Below, piece by piece: positions 32,906 to 41,855 of a stretch of 64,000 nt of DNA. Both the position numbers and the translations under genes were made by a program. The stretch comes from Peptococcaceae bacterium. GTDB lineage: Bacteria; Bacillota; Peptococcia; Peptococcales; Peptococcaceae. The notes below the pieces were generated by a model that saw nothing but the letters and a program-made list of their open reading frames with translations, was not told where the DNA came from and did not search any database. Within the stretch, counting starts at the first letter, position 1. Every line of letters begins with the position of its first letter. The DNA lies in contig JAHZHI010000001.1 of NCBI GenBank assembly GCA_019420345.1, forward strand, positions 1 through 64,000. The letters run 5' to 3'.

Positions 32906-34201
32906 ATGTTAAAATTCTTTTCACGCTTAATCATCATTCTTGTCTTTGCACTGGCCGTCGTTGCCGGGGCCGGTTTTGCGGCGTATCATTTTCTGCCGAC
33001 TGCCCCGACGTCCTCTGACAGCAGCAGTGCCGATGAAGATGTTTTAAAAGACGACACTTACAATATTCTCTTGTGCGGGGTCGACGGCAAACACGAAAAC
33101 GCCGACACCATCGTGCTCGCCAGCTTCAACACCAAAAAGAAAACCCTGAAGCTCCTGAGCATTCCTCGTGACACGATGAGCAACGAAGACCGTCCTATTC
33201 AAAAAATCAACGCTTCCTACAGCGTCGACCATGAAGGCAACATTGAACAGACCATTCACGAAGTGGAAATGGTCACCGGCCTGCCAATCGACCGTTACGC
33301 CATCACAACCTTTGAAGGCTTTGAAGAAGCCATTGATGCCATTGGCGGCGTTGAAATGTATGTACCAAGCGATCTCCAATACTCCGACCCTTATCAGGAC
33401 CTGGAAATCGACCTGAAGAAGGGCGATCAGGTGTTGGACGGCGAACATGCCCTGCAGTTTGTCCGTTATCGCGCCGGCTATGCCACCGGTGACATCGGCC
33501 GCATCGGTGCCCAGCAGCTGTTCTTTGAAGCGCTCGGCAACGAACTCCTGAGTGCCTCCATCATCACAAAGGTGCCAGCTCTGGCAAAGGTGGTCAGCGA
33601 AGAAATGGAAACCGACCTGACCGTTTCAGAAATGATTTGGTTCTTCAAGCAGGCACAGGGCATGTCCAGCGACGACATCAAAATGTTCATTCTTCCTGGC
33701 GATGCCCAGTACGTTGACGACCTTTCTTACTACATTCCATCCGAATCCGGCATCATTGATCTGATCAACAGCGAATTTATGGAAGACGGCAAACAAATCG
33801 ACGCCTCGGACCTTGATCTGGTACCAATGGCAAGCTCCGTGGAAGACACTTCCAACACCGAAGAAAATCAGAACAACGCCGGCGTTGTTGACAACGGCTA
33901 CGACACCAACGGCTCCTACGTGGGCAGCGGCGAAGGCGGCAGCACCTACCAAGGCAGCGGCGGCGCCTATGTACCACCAGCAGAATCGACAACCGGCAAC
34001 GATTACCGCGACACCACCACCGAAACGGTGCCATCCCGCCCAACCATTGGCGGCGGCGGTGGCGGTGGTGCCACCATCACTCCTGACACCGGCGGCAGCA
34101 GCGGTGGCGGCGGAAGCAGTTCCGGCGGTGGCAGCAGCAGCGGCGGTAGTGGCGACAGCAGCGGAAACGGCGGAAGCGGCAACACCGCACCTGTTTATTA
34201 A
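32906..34201 (+). CDS. LytR-CpsA-Psr (LCP) family protein with Gly/Ser-rich tail
   Basis: A 431-residue membrane-anchored LCP protein; the family transfers teichoic acids or other polymers from lipid carriers to peptidoglycan. One N-terminal membrane helix (about 5-27) precedes the extracellular LCP domain (about 52-215): NILLCGVDG, DTIVLASFN, LKLLSIPRDTM, KINASYSVDHEG, FVRYRAGYATGDIGRIGAQQ. The catalytic-site Asp and Arg residues typical of the family are visible in these motifs. After about residue 300 the protein becomes a low-complexity tail rich in Gly, Ser and Thr, ending PVY, probably a wall-spanning or flexible segment. It ends at a shared bidirectional terminator. Confidence 0.92.
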   Translation: MLKFFSRLIIILVFALAVVAGAGFAAYHFLPTAPTSSDSSSADEDVLKDDTYNILLCGVDGKHENADTIVLASFNTKKKTLKLLSIPRDTMSNEDRPIQKINASYSVDHEGNIEQTIHEVEMVTGLPIDRYAITTFEGFEEAIDAIGGVEMYVPSDLQYSDPYQDLEIDLKKGDQVLDGEHALQFVRYRAGYATGDIGRIGAQQLFFEALGNELLSASIITKVPALAKVVSEEMETDLTVSEMIWFFKQAQGMSSDDIKMFILPGDAQYVDDLSYYIPSESGIIDLINSEFMEDGKQIDASDLDLVPMASSVEDTSNTEENQNNAGVVDNGYDTNGSYVGSGEGGSTYQGSGGAYVPPAESTTGNDYRDTTTETVPSRPTIGGGGGGGATITPDTGGSSGGGGSSSGGGSSSGGSGDSSGNGGSGNTAPVY

Positions 34202-34208
34202 GCAAAAC

Positions 34209-34241
34209 AAAAAGTCTGAGCAGCTTTGCTCAGACTTTTTT
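34209..34241. terminator. Bidirectional terminator between LCP and UvrA-like genes
   Basis: AAAGTCTGAG (34211-34220) pairs with 34229-34238; T-runs on both strands serve two convergent genes. Confidence 0.9.
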
Positions 34242-34248
34242 TGTGCCA

Positions 34249-36765
34249 TTATGAGTGAAGATAACGGCCGGTGATGCTTGCAGGGTTGGCGGCAATGTCT
34301 TCCGGTGTTCCTGCAGCGACAATCTGACCGCCGTTTTCACCGCCGCCTGGCCCCATGTCAACGATGTAGTCGGCGTTGGCAATCATGTCCAAATCATGTT
34401 CGATGACAATGACCGTCGCTCCCTGGTCGATGAGACGCTGAAAAATACCGATCAAGGTTTGCACATCCAAGGGATGCAGTCCGATCGTTGGCTCGTCAAA
34501 CACAAAGACAGCATCTTCCTGCTGACGGCCCATTTCCGCTGCCAGTTTCAAGCGCTGAGCTTCTCCGCCGGACAGCGCCGGCGTGCCTTCGCCGAGGGTG
34601 AGGTAGCCCAGGCCAAGGTCGCTCAAAGTTTGCAGGCGTTCGTGCACTTTTTTCACATCTTTGGTCGCGGCCAGCGCCTGGTCTACGGTCATGGCCAAAA
34701 GATCCGGCAAAGACAGCAGCTGACTGTCCGCCCCGCTGTTTTTGGCCACGCGTTTGACTTGAAAGGCGTCCTTGCCGTAACGCGACCCATGACAGACGGG
34801 ACAAACAATTTCCACATCCGGCAAAAACTGCACATCCATGGTGATTTGTCCAGTGCCGTCGCACTCCTGACAACGCAGTTTGCCAGTGTTATAGGAAAAA
34901 TCGCCAGCTTTGTACCCCGCTGCCTTTGCCTGCTCCGTCCGCGCATAAACACGCCGCAAGTCGTCCATGACGTTGCTGTAGGTCGCCACGGTGGAGCGTA
35001 CGTTGGTTCCGATCGGCGTGGCGTCGATCAAATTGACGCGATGCACGCCCTCTGCTTCCACAGTCTTGACATGGTCAGGCATGCTCCCCTGCCCTGCCAT
35101 GGCCGCCAAAGCCGGCACAAGGCTCTCCAGGATCAGCGTGGTCTTGCCGGAACCACTCACCCCTGTAACGGCGATCAGGCGCCCTTTCGGCAAATCAAGG
35201 CGCAAGGCCTGCACGGTGTGAATAGGTGTGGTCTCCAGATGAATGGTGCCATGGGCAAACATGTCGGCCTTCGCAGCGCGCATACGCACACACTGCGCCC
35301 CTTGGGCCGTCAGAAAAGGCCCAATCAGCGACTGTGGGTTGGCGGCGACATCTTTCACCGTGCCGCTGCACAAGAGGCTGCCGCCATTGGTGCCTGCGCC
35401 AGGGCCAAGCTCAATCAGCCAATCTGCTGCTGCCAGCACCCGCGCATCGTGATCGACAAGAACCACCGAATTGCCATGCGCCAGCAAATCCTCGACCACG
35501 CCCAATAGGCCGTCCACATTGGCCGGATGCAGCCCAATCGACGGCTCATCCAGCACATAGAGCACGCCCGTTGTACGATTGCGCACCGCACGCGCCAGCT
35601 GCACGCGCTGTCGTTCCCCGGTAGAAAGCGTGTTGGAGGCACGGTCCAGGGTCAGGTAGCCAAGTCCCAGATCAAGCAGCCGTTTCGCCGTGTGCAGAAA
35701 CTGGTCGCAAATCGTCTGCGCCATCTCGCGCATATTCTCCGGCATTTCCTGCGGCACCTGACGCACCCAGGGCACCAGCGCCTCCAGCGTCATGGCCGAA
35801 GCCTCGGCCAGGCTTTTGCCGCACAGCCGCGGTGCGCGCGCCGCATCACTCAGCCGGGTGCCGCCGCAATCTGGGCAGGTTTCCTGCTTGAGAAACTTTT
35901 CAACCCGCTTCATGCCTTTCTCATCCTTCACCTTCGCCAGCGCGTTTTCCACGGTGTACACCGCGTTGTAATAAGTAAAGTCCAGCTCGCCAGCCTGGTT
36001 GCTGTTTTTCGCCTTGTAGAAAATGTGTTTCTTTTCGGCCGGTCCACGAAAAACAATCTCCCGTTCTTCCGGTGTCAGGTCACAAAACGGCACGTCGGTG
36101 CGTACGCCCATAGCACGGCAAACGTCCGTCATCAGCGACCACATCAGCGAATTCCATGGTGCCACTGCGCCTTCGTCGATGCTCAGGCTTTCATCAGGCA
36201 CCAGCGACGCTTCATCCACCGTGCGCACCACGCCTGTGCCGCCGCAGGTGCGGCAGGCGCCATCGCTGTTGAAAGCTAGGCTTTCTGCGCCAGGCGGCAT
36301 GAAGGTTTCACCGCAGACAGGACACACCAGATCTTTGCCAATGGCGACGTCCGGCGTCGGCGCCAGATAATGACCGTTCGGGCAGCGGTGACTGGCCAGG
36401 CGCGAAAACATCAGCCGCAGGCTGTTCAAAAGCTCCGTGGAAGTGCCAAAGGTGCTGCGAATGCTCGGCACCGCCGGTCGTTGACGCAAAGCCAAGGCAG
36501 CCGGCACATTGTCGATGTGATCCAGCTTGGCTTCTGCAGCGATGGTCATGCGCCGCCTTGTGTAGGTGGACAGCGATTCCAGGTAACGGCGCGAACCTTC
36601 TGCATACAACACGCCCAGCGCCAGCGACGACTTTCCCGAGCCGCTGACGCCAGCAATGCCGACCAGTTTACCCAGCGGAATGTCAACGTCCAAGCCCTTG
36701 AGATTGTGCACGCGGGCACCGCGCACGATGATGTGGTCCGGCGCGCCATGATGGTTCAATTTCAT
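34249..36765 (-). CDS. UvrA-like ABC ATPase (class II / UvrA2 type)
   Basis: An 838-residue paralogue of excinuclease subunit UvrA, about 100 residues shorter than the repair enzyme. Two ABC modules are complete: Walker A GVSGSGKSSL (near residue 40) and GVSGSGKTTL (near 540), Walker B VLYVLDEPSIGLH and VFVFDEPTIGLH. The second signature is canonical (LSGGEAQRLKLAAEMG) but the first reads LSTGERQRVQLA. Zinc-type cysteine pairs are CPVCGETF, CRTCGGTG, CPDCGG, CQECDGTG and CPVCHG. The shorter length fits the class II UvrA proteins, which lack the UvrB-binding region and are linked to resistance to DNA-binding drugs, but the substrate is unknown. AAAGGAGG lies close upstream. Confidence 0.88.
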   Translation of the reverse strand: MKLNHHGAPDHIIVRGARVHNLKGLDVDIPLGKLVGIAGVSGSGKSSLALGVLYAEGSRRYLESLSTYTRRRMTIAAEAKLDHIDNVPAALALRQRPAVPSIRSTFGTSTELLNSLRLMFSRLASHRCPNGHYLAPTPDVAIGKDLVCPVCGETFMPPGAESLAFNSDGACRTCGGTGVVRTVDEASLVPDESLSIDEGAVAPWNSLMWSLMTDVCRAMGVRTDVPFCDLTPEEREIVFRGPAEKKHIFYKAKNSNQAGELDFTYYNAVYTVENALAKVKDEKGMKRVEKFLKQETCPDCGGTRLSDAARAPRLCGKSLAEASAMTLEALVPWVRQVPQEMPENMREMAQTICDQFLHTAKRLLDLGLGYLTLDRASNTLSTGERQRVQLARAVRNRTTGVLYVLDEPSIGLHPANVDGLLGVVEDLLAHGNSVVLVDHDARVLAAADWLIELGPGAGTNGGSLLCSGTVKDVAANPQSLIGPFLTAQGAQCVRMRAAKADMFAHGTIHLETTPIHTVQALRLDLPKGRLIAVTGVSGSGKTTLILESLVPALAAMAGQGSMPDHVKTVEAEGVHRVNLIDATPIGTNVRSTVATYSNVMDDLRRVYARTEQAKAAGYKAGDFSYNTGKLRCQECDGTGQITMDVQFLPDVEIVCPVCHGSRYGKDAFQVKRVAKNSGADSQLLSLPDLLAMTVDQALAATKDVKKVHERLQTLSDLGLGYLTLGEGTPALSGGEAQRLKLAAEMGRQQEDAVFVFDEPTIGLHPLDVQTLIGIFQRLIDQGATVIVIEHDLDMIANADYIVDMGPGGGENGGQIVAAGTPEDIAANPASITGRYLHS

Positions 36766-36785
36766 AGTCCTTCCTCCTTTGCCTT

Positions 36786-36794
36786 ATTGTATCA
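36786..36794 (-). promoter_or_regulatory. Candidate extended -10 of the UvrA-like gene
   Basis: TGATACAAT on the minus strand, 20 bases before the start codon; the -35 region is poor and overlaps the neighbouring terminator. Confidence 0.45.
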
Positions 36795-36795
36795 T

Positions 36796-36842
36796 AACAA
36801 AACAAGCCCACACAAAAAAATCACGATGGATTCTGTGTGGGC
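36796..36842 (-). terminator. Terminator of the rhodanese/barnase operon
   Basis: GCCCACACA (36806-36814) pairs with TGTGTGGGC (36834-36842); minus-strand RNA continues TTGTTTTGTT. Confidence 0.75.
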
Positions 36843-36849
36843 CCGTTGT

Positions 36850-37242
36850 TTACGAAGCGACCGTCTCGCCGGTCCAATCGTTGATGCCGCCAAATTCGAC
36901 CACATTGGTATAACCTTGATCGGCCAGCTTCTGCGCTGCCTGCTTGCTGCGGTTGCCACTGCGACAGTACACCATAATCAGCTGCGCCTTGTCTGGAAGT
37001 TCAGCGATGGCATCGCTTCCAATGGTTTCATTCGGCACATTGATGGCGCCAGGAATGTGGGCCTCGGCGTATTCTTCCGGCGTGCGCACATCGAGTACGA
37101 TTTCGTTGTCCTCATCCGCCATCATCTGCGCCGCGGTGCTGGCGTCCACCTGCGTGTAGCCGTCGGCGTCACTGCTGCTGCAGCCTGCGAGCACGCACAC
37201 CAGACAGCATGCTGCCAGGATTTTTTTGATTTGTCCGCTCAT
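36850..37242 (-). CDS. Rhodanese-domain lipoprotein
   Basis: A 130-residue exported protein. A lipobox LAGC after a hydrophobic run (LAACCLVCVLAGC) marks a lipoprotein anchored outside the membrane. The single rhodanese domain shows IVLDVRTPEEYAEAHIPGAINVP and the active-site loop VYCRSGNRSK with the catalytic Cys. Rhodaneses transfer sulfane sulfur; the true substrate is unknown. It starts 4 bases after the barstar gene, so it closes the DUF554-barnase-barstar operon. Confidence 0.9.
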   Translation of the reverse strand: MSGQIKKILAACCLVCVLAGCSSSDADGYTQVDASTAAQMMADEDNEIVLDVRTPEEYAEAHIPGAINVPNETIGSDAIAELPDKAQLIMVYCRSGNRSKQAAQKLADQGYTNVVEFGGINDWTGETVAS

Positions 37243-37246
37243 GCCT

Positions 37247-37480
37247 TCACGCCTTTCTCAACAAAATCTTGGCAATGGTCACCTGCTGCTTGTGCGGAAT
37301 CCCTGTGCCGCCGTAAAAAATCGTAAATGTGTAAGCGTCTTCCGGGAGTTCGCCCATCATATCGTGCAGAGCGTCCAAATTTTTCCCGTAATAAGCAGGG
37401 AAATTGAGTTTTTCGGCAATATCCTCATGGAACGCTTCGACGTTAGGATATTGGCTGAAATCGATGATCATTTCTTTCAT
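37247..37480 (-). CDS. Barstar-like ribonuclease inhibitor
   Basis: A 77-residue barstar-family protein. The inhibitory helix and loop are preserved as LNFPAYYGKNLDALHDMM, matching the barstar segment whose Asp residues fill the barnase active site. It has no signal peptide, so it should protect the cytoplasm. Its start overlaps the stop of the barnase gene by four bases (ATGA), which couples inhibitor synthesis to that of the nuclease. Confidence 0.92.
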   Translation of the reverse strand: MKEMIIDFSQYPNVEAFHEDIAEKLNFPAYYGKNLDALHDMMGELPEDAYTFTIFYGGTGIPHKQQVTIAKILLRKA

Positions 37481-37947
37481 TCTTCATCATCTCCATACAG
37501 GTGTTCAAACGTATTGTAATGGTCTTCGGTGTAGTAAATATTGCCATCGTTTGAGTAGACAATGCGTTTGGCATTGCGGTTGCCTGAGACATAATCGATG
37601 TCGCACTCGTGGTACTCACGCCCAGGTTCGTCAGGCAGAATGCCTTCATAGTTACCAAAGTAATCGCCGCCAATAGACTTGCCTGGTGCCACCTCATCCA
37701 AGGTGCCTTCACTTTGCCAGCCGAGCGCCCGTGCTTCGTCTTTGGTAATATAATTATCCGGTAAATGACCATAAGTGTGCAGGTACAGGGCAACATCTTC
37801 TTTTGAGGTGTAGCTGCCGTCTTCAGCAATCGCCGCTGTCGACGCCATGCTTCCGCTGCCGCTGTCCGACGGCACACAACCTGTCAGCGTGCCAATCGCC
37901 ATGACGACGACCAGCAAAAGCGTTAGTAATTTTTTTGTAAACGCCAT
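37477..37947 (-). CDS. Barnase-type ribonuclease with lipoprotein signal
   Basis: A 156-residue guanyl-specific (N1/T1) RNase. The catalytic residues of barnase can be matched: Glu in YHECDIDYVSG, Arg/Lys in GNRNAKRIVYSNDG, His in TEDHYNTF. Upstream lie DEVAPGKSIGGDYFGN and ILPDEPGREYH, as in barnase. Unlike secreted barnase, the export signal ends in a lipobox (LTGC), predicting a membrane-anchored enzyme outside the cell. I chose the second ATG because the upstream one lies against the AAGGCGG site. It probably acts on extracellular RNA or neighbouring cells; the role is not known. Barstar follows immediately. Confidence 0.9.
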   Translation of the reverse strand: MAFTKKLLTLLLVVVMAIGTLTGCVPSDSGSGSMASTAAIAEDGSYTSKEDVALYLHTYGHLPDNYITKDEARALGWQSEGTLDEVAPGKSIGGDYFGNYEGILPDEPGREYHECDIDYVSGNRNAKRIVYSNDGNIYYTEDHYNTFEHLYGDDEE

Positions 37948-37980
37948 TTCCATTCCGCCTTTCTTGCGCCTCTCAAAGCG

Positions 37981-38661
37981 CTACATGATCCCCAATGCAC
38001 CAATGACCGCGGCAACGAGCAGTCCCGGCAAGGTGTTCACGGTGTTGATCTCCTTGATGCCTGCCGTCGAAATGCCGATGGCCATAATCATGATGCCACC
38101 TGCTGCACTCATGTAGTCTACAACTAAATCCGTCAGCACCGGGCTCAAAAGTCCCGCCAAAAGCGTCAAACCGCCCTGATAAACGAGAACAATCACCGCC
38201 GAAAATGCCACACCAAGGCCCAATGTTGAACCAAGCACGATGGCCATAATGCCATCCAACACCGCTTTGGTGAAAATGATACTATAGTTATGATTGAGGC
38301 CAGCTTCAAAAGAGCCAACGATCGACATCGCACCAACACAAAACAATAAACTGGCGCTGACAAATCCTTCTACAAATCGTGCATCCTCGACCTTTGTAAG
38401 CGCTTTTACACGCACCCCAAGATGGTCCAGATGCTGGTCCAAATGACAAAAATGCCCTATGACAGTACCAATGGCAATCGAAAGCACGATCACCATGTCA
38501 TTCGATACGTTAAGCGCCATGCGCAGCCCAACCACAATAATGCAAACACCCAATATCTGCAGCATCAATGTACGGAGTTTGTCTGGAAAACCTCTTTGCA
38601 GAACATTTCCCAATAAGGCACAAAGTACCACAACCACCGCATTCACCAACGTTGCAATCAT
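37981..38661 (-). CDS. DUF554 family membrane protein
   Basis: A 226-residue integral membrane protein of the DUF554 family, with about six to seven hydrophobic segments. Family-like parts: TLVNAVVVVLCALLGNVLQRG, FVEGFVSASLLFCVGAM and GLNHNYSIIFTKAVLDGIMA. The family is suspected to transport small molecules, but no substrate is known. GGAGG lies 8 bases before the start. It is 33 bases upstream of the barnase gene and probably leads that operon. Confidence 0.88.
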   Translation of the reverse strand: MIATLVNAVVVVLCALLGNVLQRGFPDKLRTLMLQILGVCIIVVGLRMALNVSNDMVIVLSIAIGTVIGHFCHLDQHLDHLGVRVKALTKVEDARFVEGFVSASLLFCVGAMSIVGSFEAGLNHNYSIIFTKAVLDGIMAIVLGSTLGLGVAFSAVIVLVYQGGLTLLAGLLSPVLTDLVVDYMSAAGGIMIMAIGISTAGIKEINTVNTLPGLLVAAVIGALGIM

Positions 38662-38694
38662 TTCATCATCCTCCTTTACCTTTAACATTGAGTT

Positions 38695-38723
38695 ATTATA
38701 ACATAATGAGGAATGGGATACAA
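38695..38723 (-). promoter_or_regulatory. Promoter of the DUF554-barnase-barstar-rhodanese operon
   Basis: -35 TTGTAT (38718-38723), 17-base spacer, extended -10 TGTTATAAT with TATAAT at 38695-38700. Confidence 0.75.
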
Positions 38724-38756
38724 AAAAACCGAGATCGTTATCGATCTCGGGTTTTT
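38722..38756 (-). terminator. Terminator of dnaJ
   Basis: CCGAGATCG (38729-38737) pairs with 38742-38750, followed in minus-strand RNA by a run of T. It lies directly after the dnaJ stop codon. Confidence 0.88.
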
Positions 38757-38757
38757 A

Positions 38758-39978
38758 TTAATTGTTCTCTTCTTCGTCGTCTTCATCAGTGAAAAGGTCT
38801 TTCATCTTGTCGAAAAACCCTTCTTTTTTCTTGTCTGATTTTTTCGGCCTCGGGGAAGACTGACCGCCAGGTTTCTTGCCATCATAGCGTTCCAGCGATT
38901 CAGAAAGCTTCTGGAACAGTTCACGCTGTTCATCACTCAAGGTCTTAGGTGTTTCGACGATGACAGTGACGTACTGATCACCTTTGCCATAACCACGCAT
39001 GCTCTTGACGCCTTTGCCTTTTAAGCGGAAACGTGCGCCGCTCTGCACACCTGCTGGAATCGTAAATTTAATACGGCCTTCCAGGGTTGGCACTTCGATC
39101 TCATCGCCCAACGCGGCTTGTGCAACGTTGATCTTTTGTTCCATATAGATATCCGTGTCGTCACGTGTAAAGATATCATGTGGACGCACACGAACATAGA
39201 TGTAAAGATCACCAGCTGGGCCGCCGTTTTCTCCGGCTTCCCCTTCACCAGCCATGCGCAAACGTGTACCATTGTCAACACCTGCAGGGATGTTCACCTC
39301 AAGGGATTTCGATTCGCGTTTGCGGCCGGTGCCGCCACAATCTGGGCACTTTTCCTTGATAACTTTACCACGCCCGCCACATTCTGGGCAGGTGGTCTGC
39401 GACTGCATGCGGCCAAATGGCGTTTGCTGCATGCTTGTTACACGGCCTGTACCGTGACAACGGCTGCAGGTCTCAGCACTGGTGCCAGGCTTTGCGCCTG
39501 ATCCACCACAGGTTGTGCAAGTCACCCAACGATCGACGGTTATCGTCTTCTTGCAGCCAAAGACAGCTTCTTCAAAAGAAAGCGTAATGTCATAGCGGAG
39601 GTCATTGCCTTGGCGCGGGCCATTGGCCTGTGCGCCACCACCGCCACCGCCGCCGAAGAACATGTTGAAGATATCACCAAGGTCTCCGAAATCGGCGCCA
39701 CCGCTGAAGCCGCCACTGAATCCACCGCCGCCGAATCCGCCAGCACCAAAGTTTGGCGCATCATGACCAAACGTATCATACTGCTGACGTTTTTCAGCGT
39801 TGGACAAAACGTCGTAGGCTTCATTGATTTCTTTGAATTTTGCTTCGGCTTCTTTGTCACCTGGGTTGACATCGGGGTGATATTTACGCGCGAGCTTGCG
39901 GAACGCTTTCTTGATGTCCGCATCGCTGGCGTTTTTATCAACCCCGAGCACCTCATAGTAATCGCGCTTTTCAGCCAT
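38758..39978 (-). CDS. dnaJ: Chaperone DnaJ (Hsp40)
   Basis: Co-chaperone that delivers clients to DnaK and stimulates its ATPase. It has 406 residues: a J domain (1-70; DYYEVLGVDKNASD, HPD motif in KYHPDVNPGD), a Gly/Phe-rich linker (GFGGGGFSGGFSGG), four CxxCxGxG zinc motifs (CTTCGGSG, CSRCHGTG, CPECGGRG, CPDCGGTG) and C-terminal substrate domains. The tail is longer than usual and strongly charged (KKSDKKKEGFFDKM, then acidic). Its start overlaps the dnaK stop by one base (TAATG). Confidence 0.97.
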   Translation of the reverse strand: MAEKRDYYEVLGVDKNASDADIKKAFRKLARKYHPDVNPGDKEAEAKFKEINEAYDVLSNAEKRQQYDTFGHDAPNFGAGGFGGGGFSGGFSGGADFGDLGDIFNMFFGGGGGGGAQANGPRQGNDLRYDITLSFEEAVFGCKKTITVDRWVTCTTCGGSGAKPGTSAETCSRCHGTGRVTSMQQTPFGRMQSQTTCPECGGRGKVIKEKCPDCGGTGRKRESKSLEVNIPAGVDNGTRLRMAGEGEAGENGGPAGDLYIYVRVRPHDIFTRDDTDIYMEQKINVAQAALGDEIEVPTLEGRIKFTIPAGVQSGARFRLKGKGVKSMRGYGKGDQYVTVIVETPKTLSDEQRELFQKLSESLERYDGKKPGGQSSPRPKKSDKKKEGFFDKMKDLFTDEDDEEENN

Positions 39979-41813
39979 TATTTATTGTCGTCCACTTCAG
40001 TGAAGTCGGCATCATAGGTCCCGTCGCTGTTTTGACCCTGAGCCTGCTGTCCCTGTTCTGCCTGCTGTTGCTGAGCAGCCTGGGCATACATTTTTTCGCT
40101 TACTTTGTAGATGGCGTTGGTGAGGGCTTCACTCTTTGCCTTGATGTCTTCAGTGTTGTCGCTTTCGATGACAGCACGGAGATCAGCCTGTGCCTTTTCG
40201 ATGGCTTCCTTATCAGCAGCATCGACAGCGTCGCCAGCTTCTTTCAACACTTTTTCGCTCTGGAAGAGGAGCGCGTCGGCGTTGTTCTTCACATCGACTT
40301 TTTCTTTCATCTTCTTATCGGCTTCAGCGTTCATTTCAGCATCCTTGACCATGCGATCGATTTCTTCATCAGAAAGGCCGCTGTTGGACTGAATGGTGAT
40401 ACGCTGGCTCTTGCCGGTGCCTTTATCCTTAGCGGATACGTTAACAATACCGTTGGCATCGATATCAAAGGTTACTTCGATTTGTGGGATGCCACGTGGA
40501 GCTGGTGGGATATCCATCAGGCTGAAACGACCCAAGGTCTTGTTGTCCTTCGCCATTTCACGTTCACCCTGGAGAACATGGATGTCGGTAGAAGTCTGGT
40601 TATCAGCAGCAGTTGTAAATACCTGGCTGCGGGATACTGGGATGGTGGTGTTACGTTCAACGATCTTGGTCATAACGCCGCCGAGAGTTTCAATACCCAA
40701 GGACAATGGGGTAACATCCAAGAGGACAACGTCCTTAACTTCACCAACGAGCACGCCGCCCTGGATAGCAGCACCGATAGCAACGCATTCATCTGGGTTG
40801 ATGCCCTTGAATGGTTCTTTGCCGGTCAATTTCTTAACAGCGTCCTGAACAGCAGGGATACGGGTAGAACCACCAACGAGGATGACTTTATCAATATCGT
40901 TTGCGGTCAGGCCAGCATCAGAGAGTGCCTGACGGGATGGGCCCATTGTCTTTTCAACCAAGTCTGCGGTCAGTTCATCAAATTTAGCGCGGCTCAGCGT
41001 CAAATCCAAGTGCTGTGGCTGACCATTGCCATCCATGGTGATAAATGGCAGGTTGAGGTTAGAAGTGGTAACGGTGGACAGTTCCATCTTTGCCTTTTCA
41101 GCAGCTTCTTTCAAACGCTGCATAGCGGTCTTATCAGTGCTCAGGTCAATACCGGTCTGAGATTTGAATTCAGCAATGGCCCAGTCAATGATCTTCTTAT
41201 CGAAGTCATCACCACCGAGACGGTTGTTACCGCTGGTAGCCAATACTTCGAAAATGCCATCGCCAATTTCCAGCAAGGATACATCGAAGGTACCACCACC
41301 AAGGTCGAATACGAGGATCTTCTGGTCGGTGTTGTCTTTGTCAACGCCATAAGCCAATGCTGCTGCAGTTGGTTCGTTGATGATACGCATAACATCCAAG
41401 CCAGCGATCTTACCAGCGTCCTTGGTTGCCTGGCGCTGGCTGTCACTGAAGTATGCAGGAACAGTGATGACAGCCTGGGTAACTGTTTCACCAATGTAAG
41501 CTTCTGCATCGGCTTTCAGCTTTTGCAGGATCATAGCAGAAATTTCCTGTGGGGTGTACTGCTTGCCGCCCAGGGTTGCCTTGTAGTCAGAGCCCATGTG
41601 ACGCTTGATACTAGATACTGTATTATCAGGGTTTGTGATTGCCTGGCGCTTTGCAACCTGGCCAACGAGACGTTCGCCGCTGTTGTTCAAGCCAACAACA
41701 GATGGTGTGGTACGATTGCCTTCGCTGTTAGGAATAACAACCGCTTCGCCACCTTCCATTACTGCAACACAAGAGTTTGTTGTCCCTAAGTCAATACCAA
41801 TTACTTTTCCCAT
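39978..41813 (-). CDS. dnaK: Chaperone DnaK (Hsp70)
   Basis: ATP-dependent chaperone, 611 residues. The nucleotide-binding domain starts MGKVIGIDLGTTNSCVAVME and shows VITVPAYFSDSQRQATKDA, IINEPTAAALAYG, DLGGGTFDVSLLEIGDG and VILVGGSTRIPAVQ. The substrate-binding domain and helical lid follow, with a Gln/Ala-rich tail (AQAAQQQQAEQGQQAQGQ). It has the 24-residue deletion in the N-terminal lobe typical of Gram-positive DnaK, judged by length. The cluster is under HrcA/CIRCE control. Confidence 0.98.
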   Translation of the reverse strand: MGKVIGIDLGTTNSCVAVMEGGEAVVIPNSEGNRTTPSVVGLNNSGERLVGQVAKRQAITNPDNTVSSIKRHMGSDYKATLGGKQYTPQEISAMILQKLKADAEAYIGETVTQAVITVPAYFSDSQRQATKDAGKIAGLDVMRIINEPTAAALAYGVDKDNTDQKILVFDLGGGTFDVSLLEIGDGIFEVLATSGNNRLGGDDFDKKIIDWAIAEFKSQTGIDLSTDKTAMQRLKEAAEKAKMELSTVTTSNLNLPFITMDGNGQPQHLDLTLSRAKFDELTADLVEKTMGPSRQALSDAGLTANDIDKVILVGGSTRIPAVQDAVKKLTGKEPFKGINPDECVAIGAAIQGGVLVGEVKDVVLLDVTPLSLGIETLGGVMTKIVERNTTIPVSRSQVFTTAADNQTSTDIHVLQGEREMAKDNKTLGRFSLMDIPPAPRGIPQIEVTFDIDANGIVNVSAKDKGTGKSQRITIQSNSGLSDEEIDRMVKDAEMNAEADKKMKEKVDVKNNADALLFQSEKVLKEAGDAVDAADKEAIEKAQADLRAVIESDNTEDIKAKSEALTNAIYKVSEKMYAQAAQQQQAEQGQQAQGQNSDGTYDADFTEVDDNK

Positions 41814-41855
41814 GATTGTTTCCTCCTAAAATCTATCTAATAAAATGAGAGATGC

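Noticed and set aside
37247..37947. Barnase-barstar as a classical intracellular toxin-antitoxin module
   Set aside because: The nuclease has an export signal with lipobox and no autoregulatory DNA-binding part, so it is better read as a surface RNase with cytoplasmic immunity.
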